Shown here piece by piece: positions 1 through 7,486 of a stretch of 8,295 nt of DNA; the first letter of the stretch is position 1, and each line of letters begins with the position of its first letter. The DNA is taken from contig DGOD01000040.1 of NCBI GenBank assembly GCA_002389265.1, forward strand, positions 10,623 through 18,917, in the 5' to 3' direction. The stretch comes from Gammaproteobacteria bacterium UBA4475 (GTDB lineage: Bacteria; Pseudomonadota; Gammaproteobacteria; Pseudomonadales; Azotimanducaceae). Under the pieces are notes generated by a model that saw only the letters and a list, made by a program, of their open reading frames with translations, ran no database searches and was not told where the DNA came from. Position numbers and translations under genes: made by a program.

Positions 1-1187
<1,187 letters not shown>

Positions 1188-1211
1188 TAAAACCTCAGCT
1201 CACTGCCTTAA

Positions 1212-1239
1212 CGCTCTGCTGATGCACCTCAGCAGGGTG
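1212..1239 (+). terminator. Hairpin downstream of hemB, possible terminator
   Basis: CTGCTGA (1216-1222) pairs perfectly with TCAGCAG (1229-1235) around a 6-base loop. Four further pairs, two of them G-U wobbles, extend the stem to 1212/1239. It begins 25 bases after the hemB stop codon. There is no T-run after it, so it is not a classical intrinsic terminator. It may instead protect the 3' end of the mRNA. Confidence 0.4.
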
Positions 1240-1304
1240 CTGATTGACTGTTCAATAATGGCGCCTCGAATCGAGCTTGGGCAGCATCAGAAGGCGGGTT
1301 TTGG

Positions 1305-1333
1305 TTGTGAAAATATCAGACTCAGATTAGGAT
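1305..1333 (+). promoter_or_regulatory. Candidate sigma-70 promoter of trxA
   Basis: TTGTGA (1305-1310) and TAGGAT (1328-1333) are separated by exactly 17 bases. Each matches its consensus at 4 of 6 positions. Transcription would start near 1340, about 48 bases before the trxA ATG. The element lies beyond the hemB hairpin, so trxA is probably transcribed independently of hemB. Confidence 0.45.
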
Positions 1334-1387
1334 ACGCCTCTTTAAGCCTGTTACAACCTCACTCGTTTTTATTGGGAGCCCTACAAA

Positions 1388-1711
1388 ATGTCCGAGATCA
1401 GTCATGTTACAGATGATACATTTGAAGCCGAAGTTCTAAAATCTGACGTGCCTGTCCTAGTCGATTACTGGGCTGAATGGTGTGGACCCTGCAAGGTGAT
1501 TGCACCGGTTTTAGAAGAGATCGCTGCCGAATACGACGGTAAAATACGGGTTTGCAAGCTGGATATTGATAGCAACGAAGATACGCCACCCAAATACGGT
1601 ATTCGTGGTATTCCGACCTTGATGCTGTTTAAGAATGGCGCCGTGGAGGCGACTAAAGTTGGCGCATTATCAAAGTCGCAGCTCACCGCATTTTTGGATA
1701 GCAATATCTAA
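1388..1711 (+). CDS. trxA: Thioredoxin 1
   Basis: This small cytoplasmic disulfide reductase is reduced by thioredoxin reductase and donates electrons to ribonucleotide reductase, methionine sulfoxide reductases and other targets. The 107 aa match the classic single-domain thioredoxin length. The redox motif WCGPCK is at residues 31-36 with catalytic C32 and C35. The buried D26, K57 and the cis-proline P76 (in RGIPTL) are all present, and the C-terminal half ([18 protein letters not shown]) is nearly identical to E. coli TrxA. One extra cysteine, C56, sits where the E. coli protein has alanine. A good ribosome-binding site, GGGAG at 1374-1378, lies 9 bases before the ATG. Rho follows in the same direction after a 376-bp gap, the order known from many gammaproteobacteria. 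Confidence 0.98.
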   Translation: MSEISHVTDDTFEAEVLKSDVPVLVDYWAEWCGPCKVIAPVLEEIAAEYDGKIRVCKLDIDSNEDTPPKYGIRGIPTLMLFKNGAVEATKVGALSKSQLTAFLDSNI

Positions 1712-1712
1712 T

Positions 1713-1811
1713 CAGCGCCGCGCTGGCATAACTATCCTACCAACGAGTGCCGGACAGCTGGCACTCGACGCTGGTCTGGCGTTATACCGAACTAAACCGC
1801 TGCAACGCAGC
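1713..1811 (+). terminator. Cluster of four short hairpins after trxA
   Basis: Four successive inverted repeats follow the trxA stop codon. They are CAGCG/CGCTG (1713-1717 and 1721-1725), CGAGTGCC/GGCACTCG (1744-1751 and 1760-1767, a perfect 8-bp stem with an 8-base loop), ACGC/GCGT (1768-1771 and 1779-1782), and GCTGC/GCAGC (1799-1803 and 1807-1811). None is followed directly by a T-run; only TTTT occurs at 1819-1822. The second is the strongest and is the best candidate for the trxA 3' end. A conventional intrinsic terminator is not evident. Confidence 0.4.
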
Positions 1812-1833
1812 TCTACAGTTTTAAAAAAAAGAG

Positions 1834-1860
1834 TTGACAACAGCCACTAAAAGCGACAAT
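1834..1860 (+). promoter_or_regulatory. Candidate rho promoter
   Basis: A perfect -35 hexamer, TTGACA, lies at 1834-1839, immediately after an A/T-rich stretch (1819-1830) that could act as an UP element. The best -10 is GACAAT at 1855-1860, only 15 bases away and 4 of 6 to consensus; a 17-base spacing would give CAATTT. The -35 is convincing and the -10 is not. If used, the promoter would give a rho leader of more than 200 bases, comparable to the long attenuated leader known for E. coli rho. Confidence 0.45.
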
Positions 1861-1973
1861 TTTAGCGCATCAATTTATTTTGGATCACGCGCGGGGAACG
1901 CGATAGATCATCAGCATTCCACTCTAAGCTCGCCCTCTTCTAGTTAAACAATCCAAAATACGAGAACTCCCTG

Positions 1974-1985
1974 GCCCAATTGGGC
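1974..1985. repeat. 12-bp perfect palindrome in the rho leader
   Basis: GCCCAATTGGGC reads identically on both strands and lies 102 bases before the rho start codon. Being loop-less, it would form only a poor RNA hairpin, so a DNA site for a dimeric protein is the more natural reading. No regulator can be named from the sequence. Confidence 0.4.
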
Positions 1986-2011
1986 AAAGCTTAGTTGCAA
2001 TTTCAATAATC

Positions 2012-2083
2012 ATGTCCTACTTCAAGACCTTAATTGCAGTCCTTTTTTGCACATCCAGACAATCAGACCAACCTAACAAGTGA
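2012..2083 (+). CDS. Possible 23-residue leader peptide upstream of rho
   Basis: An ATG-started frame beginning [12 protein letters not shown] runs for 23 codons and ends with TGA only 4 bases before the rho ATG, so its stop codon occupies the rho ribosome-binding region. E. coli rho also has a short upstream leader peptide (rhoL), but I see no sequence similarity to it. The peptide has a basic start followed by a short hydrophobic run. No clear Shine-Dalgarno sequence precedes it (the upstream bases are AT-rich), and a frame of this length can arise by chance. Its only support is position and its tight junction with rho, which would allow translational coupling. Confidence 0.25.
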   Translation: MSYFKTLIAVLFCTSRQSDQPNK

Positions 2084-2087
2084 ACCT

Positions 2088-3347
2088 ATGAACCTTACCG
2101 ACCTCAAAGCCAAACCCATTCCAGAGTTGCTCGAAATCGCCCAGGAAATGGGCATGGAAAATCTTGGACGCTCACGCAAACAAGAAATTATCGCGAACAT
2201 TTTAAGAAAACACGCAAAGGGTGGCGAAGCCATTTATGGCGATGGGACACTGGAAATTTTACAAGACGGCTTCGGCTTTCTTCGATCGGCAGACAGCTCC
2301 TACCTAGCAGGGCCAGACGATATTTATGTGTCGCCAAGCCAAATTAGGCGCTTTAATCTGCGTACCGGCGACAGCGTTTCAGGCAAGATCCGACCACCCA
2401 AAGATAGCGAGCGTTATTTCGCGCTACTCAAGGTTGACCAGATCAATTTCACCGATCCGGCCCAATCAAAAAACAAAATTCTGTTTGAAAATTTAACACC
2501 TCTCTTTCCCGACAAACCCCTCAGACTTGAGGCCGGCAATGGCAGTACTGAAGACCTGACGTCACGAATTATTGACCTGACATCACCTATCGGCAAAGGC
2601 CAGCGTGGATTGATTGTATCGCCACCCAAAGCTGGTAAGACGCTAATACTACAAAACATCGCCCAAGCCATTGTTCGCAATAACCCCGAGTGCCATCTGA
2701 TCGTTCTACTGATCGACGAGCGGCCAGAAGAAGTGACTGAGATGCAGCGCTCGGTTCGCGGCGAAGTCGTTGCCAGCACATTTGATGAGCCACCTTCAAG
2801 ACATGTGCAGGTCAGTGAAATGGTCATTGAAAAAGCTAAACGGCTGGTCGAACACAAGACCGACGTGGTGATTCTCCTCGACTCGATCACTCGCTTGGCT
2901 CGCGCTTACAACACGGTCATACCCGCATCGGGCAAGATTTTGACTGGTGGTATTGATGCTCATGCATTAGAGCGACCAAAACGCTTTTTTGGTGCCGCAC
3001 GAAATATCGAAGAAGGCGGCTCCCTAACCATTATCGCAACGTGTCTGATTGATACGGGTTCGAAAATGGACGAAGTCATCTATGAAGAGTTCAAAGGCAC
3101 CGGCAACATGGAGCTTCACCTGGAACGGAAGATAGCGGAAAAGCGCGTCTACCCCGCTATTAATATTCGGCGCTCAGGAACTCGAAGAGAAGACCTGCTG
3201 ATGAGCGAAGAAGAGTTACAAAAGGCCTGGATATTACGCAAGATTCTCCACGAAATGGATGACGTTGCCGCCATCGAGTTTATGTTGGAGCGCATGAAGA
3301 AATCCAAGAGCAATGAAGAGTTCTTTGCTTCAATGAAACGTAGTTAA
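2088..3347 (+). CDS. rho: Transcription termination factor Rho
   Basis: Rho is a homohexameric ATP-dependent RNA translocase that releases transcripts at C-rich, untranslated sites. Starting at the ATG at 2088 gives [10 protein letters not shown] and 419 aa, matching E. coli Rho in start and length; an upstream in-frame TTG at 2034 would add 18 unconserved residues and is rejected. The N-terminal Rho domain is followed by the cold-shock-type RNA-binding domain with the RNP motif GFGFLR at residues 61-66. The ATPase core has a P-loop PPKAGKT (179-185, K181 and K184), Walker B and catalytic residues D210-E211 in [20 protein letters not shown], the Q-loop region around [17 protein letters not shown], the R-loop DTGSK (322-326) and the arginine finger R366 in SGTR. 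C319, next to the R-loop, is alanine in E. coli. Residues known to contact bicyclomycin appear conserved. The flavin reductase gene begins 26 bases downstream and is probably cotranscribed. Confidence 0.99.
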   Translation: MNLTDLKAKPIPELLEIAQEMGMENLGRSRKQEIIANILRKHAKGGEAIYGDGTLEILQDGFGFLRSADSSYLAGPDDIYVSPSQIRRFNLRTGDSVSGKIRPPKDSERYFALLKVDQINFTDPAQSKNKILFENLTPLFPDKPLRLEAGNGSTEDLTSRIIDLTSPIGKGQRGLIVSPPKAGKTLILQNIAQAIVRNNPECHLIVLLIDERPEEVTEMQRSVRGEVVASTFDEPPSRHVQVSEMVIEKAKRLVEHKTDVVILLDSITRLARAYNTVIPASGKILTGGIDAHALERPKRFFGAARNIEEGGSLTIIATCLIDTGSKMDEVIYEEFKGTGNMELHLERKIAEKRVYPAINIRRSGTRREDLLMSEEELQKAWILRKILHEMDDVAAIEFMLERMKKSKSNEEFFASMKRS

Positions 3348-3373
3348 GCGAACTCCTGGACACCCAACAACAA

Positions 3374-4096
3374 TTGAAACGCCTGAGCTGCAAAATACGT
3401 AGTGTCGACAGATATAACGCCAATACGCGGCGAGTGATTCTGGAAATTCCCGCTGGCGAAACGATTAGTTTCAAAGCCGGGCAATATTTAGACATCCTCT
3501 TATCAGGCAAGCATTGTCCTTTTTCTATCGCCAGCTCGCCTGATATTACGGACACGATCGAACTACATATCAAGCCTACACCAGGTTCTGCTGACTCAGT
3601 GGAGATCGAGAAAATTCTTGACCTGGCTGTTTCTGTAGACATTGAGCTCCCTAAGGGCGACTGCTTCCTTGAGACGCCCATCGACAAAAATCTGATCCTG
3701 ATAGGTGCCAGCACTGGTATTACGCAGATGAAGAGTATGATCGAATTTTTGTTGCCTAGAAATCCCGAGCATTCTATCTGGCTTTATTGGGGCGTGCTTT
3801 CCGCGGCAGATTTATATCTCACTGAATTATGTTTGAGCTGGGAACAACAATTTAAGCATTTTAAGTTTATACCCGTGGTCAGCGAACCCGATCAATCACC
3901 TGAATGGACCGGTCGAACTGGACTTCTTCCTGATGCCGTCGTACAGGATTTCAACCGCCTAGAAGATACCGTTGTCTATGTCTCCGGCAGTCCTGGCATG
4001 GTCTATGCGACCTTTGATCGTTTTATTCAACACGGCATGTCTGCGCACGACATGTACTCCGATGTTTTCTCCTACGCACCAAGAAACAAAAAGTAG
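3374..4096 (+). CDS. NAD(P)H-flavin reductase of the Fre/LuxG type
   Basis: This is a single-chain ferredoxin-reductase-fold enzyme of 240 aa, close to the 233 aa of E. coli Fre, which reduces free FMN or FAD with NAD(P)H. The TTG start is chosen because it yields MKRLSCKIRSVD, aligning directly with Fre (MTTLSCKVTSVE); no ATG or GTG fits and the ribosome-binding site is weak. Family landmarks are FKAGQYLDI (FAD domain), PFSIASSPD, IELHIKP, a nucleotide-binding loop GASTG at 111-115 (GGTG in Fre), LYWG, a TGRTG segment, VYVSGSPGMV and a C-terminal MYSDVFSYAP. The flavin-contacting arginine of the Fre RPFS motif is cysteine here (C48 in HCPFS), and the arginine after the YWGG motif is also absent, so flavin or coenzyme preference may differ. 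In Pseudomonas-like genomes ubiD often lies between rho and such a reductase; it is absent here. The natural substrate is unknown. Confidence 0.82.
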   Translation: MKRLSCKIRSVDRYNANTRRVILEIPAGETISFKAGQYLDILLSGKHCPFSIASSPDITDTIELHIKPTPGSADSVEIEKILDLAVSVDIELPKGDCFLETPIDKNLILIGASTGITQMKSMIEFLLPRNPEHSIWLYWGVLSAADLYLTELCLSWEQQFKHFKFIPVVSEPDQSPEWTGRTGLLPDAVVQDFNRLEDTVVYVSGSPGMVYATFDRFIQHGMSAHDMYSDVFSYAPRNKK

Positions 4097-4178
4097 TTGG
4101 GGGGGACGCCTAGTCGGGGACACCTAGTCGGGAACACCTAGTCGGGAACGCCTAGTCGGGGACGCCTAGTTGGGAACG
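4095..4178. repeat. Short tandem repeat, 14-bp unit, about six copies
   Basis: Five consecutive 14-bp units start at 4109, 4123, 4137, 4151 and 4165, with consensus CCTAGTCGGGRACR. They differ only at a purine in the GGGRAC core, at the last base, and in one C-to-T change (4171). A diverged unit with extra Gs precedes them (TAGTTGGGGGGGACG, 4094-4108) and includes the reductase stop codon; a decayed remnant (ACCAGT) follows at 4179. All units are head-to-tail, with no spacers of CRISPR type. The array fills most of the gap between the convergent reductase and hemY genes. Confidence 0.92.
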
Positions 4179-4197
4179 ACCAGTAACCAAACCTAAA

Positions 4198-4214
4198 CCC
4201 ATGCTACTGATGGG
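4198..4214 (-). terminator. Weak hairpin downstream of hemY
   Basis: Read on the minus strand, CCCAT pairs with ATGGG across a 7-base loop, followed by the moderately T-rich TTTAGGTTTGGTT. It lies 23 bases beyond the hemY stop codon, where the hem transcript should end. The stem is only 5 bp and the T-run is broken, so this is at best a weak intrinsic terminator. Confidence 0.35.
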
Positions 4215-4237
4215 AGAAAGGTCTTCCTGTACGGCAC

Positions 4238-5422
4238 TTATTTGTGACGTAATTGGCCAGACTGGTGGCTTGATTGGGTGATTTTTAGCGCCTGGCGTAG
4301 ATGATCACTACTTTTCGCATATTCGCCATCGAACGCTAGCAGCTTTGCCAATCGCTCGTGTGCCAGAACTGACGGATGCATTTGCAGACTTTTATTATAG
4401 GCAACTTTGGCTCGATCTTTCTCCCCGTTACCGTCATAAAGCTGGCCAAGACAGGCATTAAGCGCCCAGCTATCCGGATGATTTTTTTGCCAGCCCTCGG
4501 CTGTTTTAATTCGTTTAGCCAACATGTCTTTAGCAGACTGGCCATAAATCACCACCAATTGATCATCCCACTGGTGTTTAATCGTTGACCGAATCACCGC
4601 TTCGGTTTGCTTGTCGTCTCGAACATACTGACAATAATCCAAGACGATTTCCGGGTCCCGACGCAGCGCCTCTGGCAATCTGTTGTAGATAATTTCCAGG
4701 CTTTCGTCCGTATTGTTCGGAGACGCTAAACGTTGCCGCGCTACTTGTTTTTCAAACAGTAGCTGACTTGCTTCATCATCGGCATGTTTGCGCAATTCCG
4801 GCATGATGTCGGCTAGGCTCTGCCAGTCTCGAAGTTGCAGTAGGGCCTGCTTGCGAAGCCCCAGGGTAATTTTATTTTGATCCGCCTGTTCCAGACTGGC
4901 CAGCGTCTTACGCCACTCACCACGGGCAAGGTGAGTCTCAGCCTGGGCCAGCGCAACCGCACCTTCAGCCTTGGGGTTGGCTTCCAACGCTAGGCGAAAA
5001 TAGCGCTCTCGATCTTCAAGATGGTTTTGGGCATCTGCTGCTTTCGCTGCGGCGATGTAATTCTGACTCGGTGTTGGATTATGGACTGCGCCGGCGACGA
5101 GAAATTTTTCGGCGCGATCCCAGGCACCTTGCTGTAAGAAGACCATACCTTTAGCCGTTAACTGAATTGATTTGGTGTGCTTCAAGCCCGCACGCCAGCG
5201 TTGCATAACGCTCCCGGTCCCAAGCAGCCATTTTATGCCGCCGATCACATAGTAGCCCAAAGTCACTAACGTCAATAACAACGCCAAAAAAACCCAAAGC
5301 CCTGTTTGCACGCTATGCTCGCCATAGGTGATCAGCACGTACCCCGGATCTTCAGCGATCAATGTGCCCAGCCAACCTGCCGCCACAATCAACACCAATA
5401 AGACCACCAGAGACCGTTTCAT
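4238..5422 (-). CDS. hemY: HemY-type inner-membrane TPR protein
   Basis: This 394-aa protein belongs to the gammaproteobacterial HemY family, inner-membrane proteins with a periplasmic or cytoplasmic helical-repeat domain, encoded behind hemC, hemD and hemX. It should not be confused with the protoporphyrinogen oxidase also called HemY in Bacillus. Two hydrophobic segments are visible at about residues 4-23 and 41-61, separated by a short loop containing EDPGYVLITYGEHSVQT, which is typical of the HemY N-terminal domain. The rest is alpha-helical with tetratricopeptide-like units, for example AWDRAEKFLVAGA, DRERYFRLALEANP, SWALNACLGQLYDGNGEKDRAKVAYNKSL written in part, and EYAKSSDHLRQAL near the C-terminus. 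Its start codon overlaps the hemX stop by 4 bp (ATGA at 5422-5419), implying translational coupling. The molecular function is not established; a scaffold role for heme-synthesis enzymes is a reasonable but unproven idea. Confidence 0.92.
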   Translation of the reverse strand: MKRSLVVLLVLIVAAGWLGTLIAEDPGYVLITYGEHSVQTGLWVFLALLLTLVTLGYYVIGGIKWLLGTGSVMQRWRAGLKHTKSIQLTAKGMVFLQQGAWDRAEKFLVAGAVHNPTPSQNYIAAAKAADAQNHLEDRERYFRLALEANPKAEGAVALAQAETHLARGEWRKTLASLEQADQNKITLGLRKQALLQLRDWQSLADIMPELRKHADDEASQLLFEKQVARQRLASPNNTDESLEIIYNRLPEALRRDPEIVLDYCQYVRDDKQTEAVIRSTIKHQWDDQLVVIYGQSAKDMLAKRIKTAEGWQKNHPDSWALNACLGQLYDGNGEKDRAKVAYNKSLQMHPSVLAHERLAKLLAFDGEYAKSSDHLRQALKITQSSHQSGQLRHK

Positions 5423-6561
5423 TGCGAGGCACCCACTGGGTCGATCGGTATCTTCGGCAACCCGATCGGGTCATTATTTCGGCTGGGCCGTTGGCTGAAT
5501 TTAGCCATCACCTGCCGCGCCACCTCCAAGGAACCAGAAATATCTGGCATCTGCCCGGCGATGTCGATGCGCTGTAATTTTTCAATGCCCGCTAAGACCA
5601 CTTGAGTCTGTATATTGTCGAGAGCAAAATATTGCTTGATCCACTGGTCGGCCTCGGCAAGCGCATTGCTATAAATAGCCTGATCACCACGCAGCAGCGC
5701 CAGTTCAGCCAGCTGAAATTTCAACACCAGATTCTGGCGCAAATAATACTCTTCTTTGGGAGGCAATATCGGTGTGACTGCCGTCACCCCCCGACGGTAG
5801 TCCACCAGGGTCGCCAGACGGCGACCAGCATCTTCCACCCTTAACCAGAGCCGTTCGGACCAAGTCGGTGTCGTTATTGTTGGTAATACAGGCACCGACG
5901 TTGACACCTCGAACTGGCTTTTTTTCTGCCTCAACTGACCCACTTGCCGAGCCAGGACCGACAGCTGCAAATACACGCCATCTACATCCACGCGGGCGAC
6001 TGCTTCCAATTGACCGAGATCTAAGGCGATGGCTTCCCGTAAATCAAATCCGGTCGTACCCCGCGCGTCTCGAACAATGTCATCGGCAGCCCGCAGCAAC
6101 GCGATCGCGCCCTGAGGATCCCGCTCCATCAGCACGCGCTGGTTGGCCAGGCGCAACAGGTATTCAACTTCAGCCATCAACCAGTCTTGGCTGGTAGTGC
6201 CCACCATCGCCAACATTTCTTCACGCAGCTGCGCCCGAGCCTGGTTGGCCTTTTCTGCGGCTGCGGCCACGCCAAGTTGCTGATCATTCATGAGGGTCGT
6301 CAGACCCTGTAATTCTTGCCCCAGCGTTTTAATCTGCTGTTGCTGCGCTGCTTGGTCTTGGATTAGTTGTTGTACAGACTGATCCATAACCGGCGCTGGC
6401 TGCGGCTGCAGGAGTCGGTAAATGGGATAACTCGCCATACCTATGGCGATCAGTGCCAGCAGAACGCCCAGAACCCCGGAGACGCCACCCGATGATCTTG
6501 TTCCGTCATCGCTCGGCTCAGTCGCTGGAGCTTCCGTCGGTTTAGTCTTGGATTCACTCAT
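5419..6561 (-). CDS. hemX: HemX family membrane protein
   Basis: A 380-aa protein of the HemX family, often misnamed uroporphyrinogen-III C-methyltransferase; it shows none of the S-adenosylmethionine-binding motifs of that enzyme. Residues 1-26 are hydrophilic and probably cytoplasmic, followed by one transmembrane helix at about 27-51 (GVSGVLGVLLALIAIGMASY) and a glutamine-rich predicted coiled coil at about 58-118 (QDQAAQQQQIKTLGQEL). The large C-terminal domain carries conserved family features such as DWLMAEVEYLLRLANQRV, AIALLRAADDIVRD, and EEYYLRQNLVLKFQLAELALLRGD, here named by their ends only. AAGGA lies unusually close to the ATG, with one intervening base. The gene is coupled to hemY by a 4-bp overlap and is separated from hemD by 130 bp. 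The function is unknown; its membership of the hem cluster is the main clue. Confidence 0.92.
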   Translation of the reverse strand: MSESKTKPTEAPATEPSDDGTRSSGGVSGVLGVLLALIAIGMASYPIYRLLQPQPAPVMDQSVQQLIQDQAAQQQQIKTLGQELQGLTTLMNDQQLGVAAAAEKANQARAQLREEMLAMVGTTSQDWLMAEVEYLLRLANQRVLMERDPQGAIALLRAADDIVRDARGTTGFDLREAIALDLGQLEAVARVDVDGVYLQLSVLARQVGQLRQKKSQFEVSTSVPVLPTITTPTWSERLWLRVEDAGRRLATLVDYRRGVTAVTPILPPKEEYYLRQNLVLKFQLAELALLRGDQAIYSNALAEADQWIKQYFALDNIQTQVVLAGIEKLQRIDIAGQMPDISGSLEVARQVMAKFSQRPSRNNDPIGLPKIPIDPVGASQ

Positions 6562-6691
6562 GTCCTTGTGTTCCAGTCAGGTAAAAGCGTCATTGCGTTG
6601 TCTATCCAGTTTGCTCCGGTTTAGCTCCGGCTTTTGCTGATTTATCTATCATGTCACGCTCATCAGACCACTTGAATGACTGGTGAGGTGC
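6562..6691 (-). other. hemD-hemX intergenic gap with a mini open frame
   Basis: The other junctions of this cluster overlap by 4 bp, but this one is 130 bp. On the minus strand it holds a 16-codon open frame (6652-6602), MIDKSAKAGAKPEQTG and then TAG. Its Lys/Ala/Pro-rich composition resembles the disordered N-terminus of HemX-type proteins. Within it CCGGAGC occurs twice in close succession, followed by TAA and then AAA. I see no strong promoter or terminator in the gap. Confidence 0.4.
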
Positions 6692-7486
6692 CTATTTTCG
6701 CGGCAAAGACTCTGCAATCGGCGCATCCCAAATTCTAAGAATCTCCGCCGCCATCGCCTCATCATCAGGCCTGACCACACTGACTTTACCAAAACCCATA
6801 TCCTTTGCCAGCGTTTGTATGCGCTCGGACGGTACGATGAGAAAGTTGGCCGCCAGCGGCCCCGGCAACAGCGCTGCCAGGCGCTCTAGGCTCTCGCTAC
6901 TGTAGGCCAAAACAATCAAAATGCTTGCCGCCTCCTCGAGCGTCAGCAAACCCTCGGGGTATTCACGCCACCGGCGCTGGTAGACCTCGAGGTAATCGAC
7001 CTGTGCTCCTCGGGCCATTAACTCGTCGCGAAGCCATTCCCGGCCACCGCCAGCGCCTCTGACAATCAAGACTTTCTGCGCTTTGACAACCCGTAGCTCA
7101 GGCAGCTCAAGCAGCCCCTCAGAAGAATAATTGTGCGGGACTGTACAGACGATGCCCAGACTATTTAACAACGCTCCCGTGACCGCACCGACGCCGTACC
7201 AGTGCAAACTGCTGGGCCACTGGGGCCAGTAATCTGCCAACAGAGAAACACCGTGGATCACGGCGTTTTGGCTGATAAAGATGACATGATCATACTGATC
7301 GAGACGCTGGATTCTTTGTTTATCCGCTGACTCAGGCGTGACCGCCAGGATATCGAGCAAGGGCCGTTCCAGCACAGGCAACGCTGTCGCGCGATGAGAT
7401 TCAAGCACATCCAGGAGGCGTCGGTTTTGAGCTGGGGACCGGGTCAGCAAGAGCCCTTCTCGATGACGCCCGATCTGCGACTTCAT
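6692..7486 (-). CDS. hemD: Uroporphyrinogen-III synthase
   Basis: This cytoplasmic enzyme closes the linear hydroxymethylbilane made by HemC into uroporphyrinogen III, inverting ring D. The protein has 264 aa, slightly longer than E. coli HemD (246 aa). The family is weakly conserved, but its landmarks are in order: an N-terminal LLTRSPAQNRRL, HVIFISQNAV, a YGVGAVTGALL segment, NYSSEGLLELPEL, KVLIVRGAGGGREWL, VDYLEVYQRR, and the C-terminal AYSSESLERL and VPSERIQTLAKDMGF. These correspond to the two alternating Rossmann-like lobes of the enzyme. Its ATG overlaps the hemC stop codon by 4 bp (7486-7483) and no independent ribosome-binding site is obvious, so translation is probably coupled to hemC. 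Its identity rests on both sequence and the hemC neighbour. Confidence 0.95.
   Translation of the reverse strand: MKSQIGRHREGLLLTRSPAQNRRLLDVLESHRATALPVLERPLLDILAVTPESADKQRIQRLDQYDHVIFISQNAVIHGVSLLADYWPQWPSSLHWYGVGAVTGALLNSLGIVCTVPHNYSSEGLLELPELRVVKAQKVLIVRGAGGGREWLRDELMARGAQVDYLEVYQRRWREYPEGLLTLEEAASILIVLAYSSESLERLAALLPGPLAANFLIVPSERIQTLAKDMGFGKVSVVRPDDEAMAAEILRIWDAPIAESLPRK

Noticed and set aside
1222..1416. A 64-codon plus-strand frame between hemB and trxA
   Set aside because: It runs out of frame into trxA, covers the hemB hairpin and the trxA promoter, and its product resembles no family.
2034..2087. An 18-residue N-terminal extension of Rho from an in-frame TTG
   Set aside because: The ATG at 2088 gives exactly the conserved Rho N-terminus and the usual 419-residue length. 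The extension is unlike any Rho sequence known to me.
2414..2890. A 158-codon minus-strand frame inside rho
   Set aside because: It lies wholly opposite the highly conserved Rho ATPase core. Its Ser/Arg-rich product is typical of an antisense shadow.
3280..3714. A 144-codon minus-strand frame across the rho-reductase junction
   Set aside because: It is antisense to two well-supported genes and has no recognisable motif.
4095..4178. A CRISPR array
   Set aside because: The 14-bp units are directly contiguous, with no unique spacers, and no cas genes are present.
5419..6561. HemX as a functional uroporphyrinogen-III methyltransferase
   Set aside because: This is a common annotation label, but the sequence is a single-pass coiled-coil protein without SAM-binding motifs.
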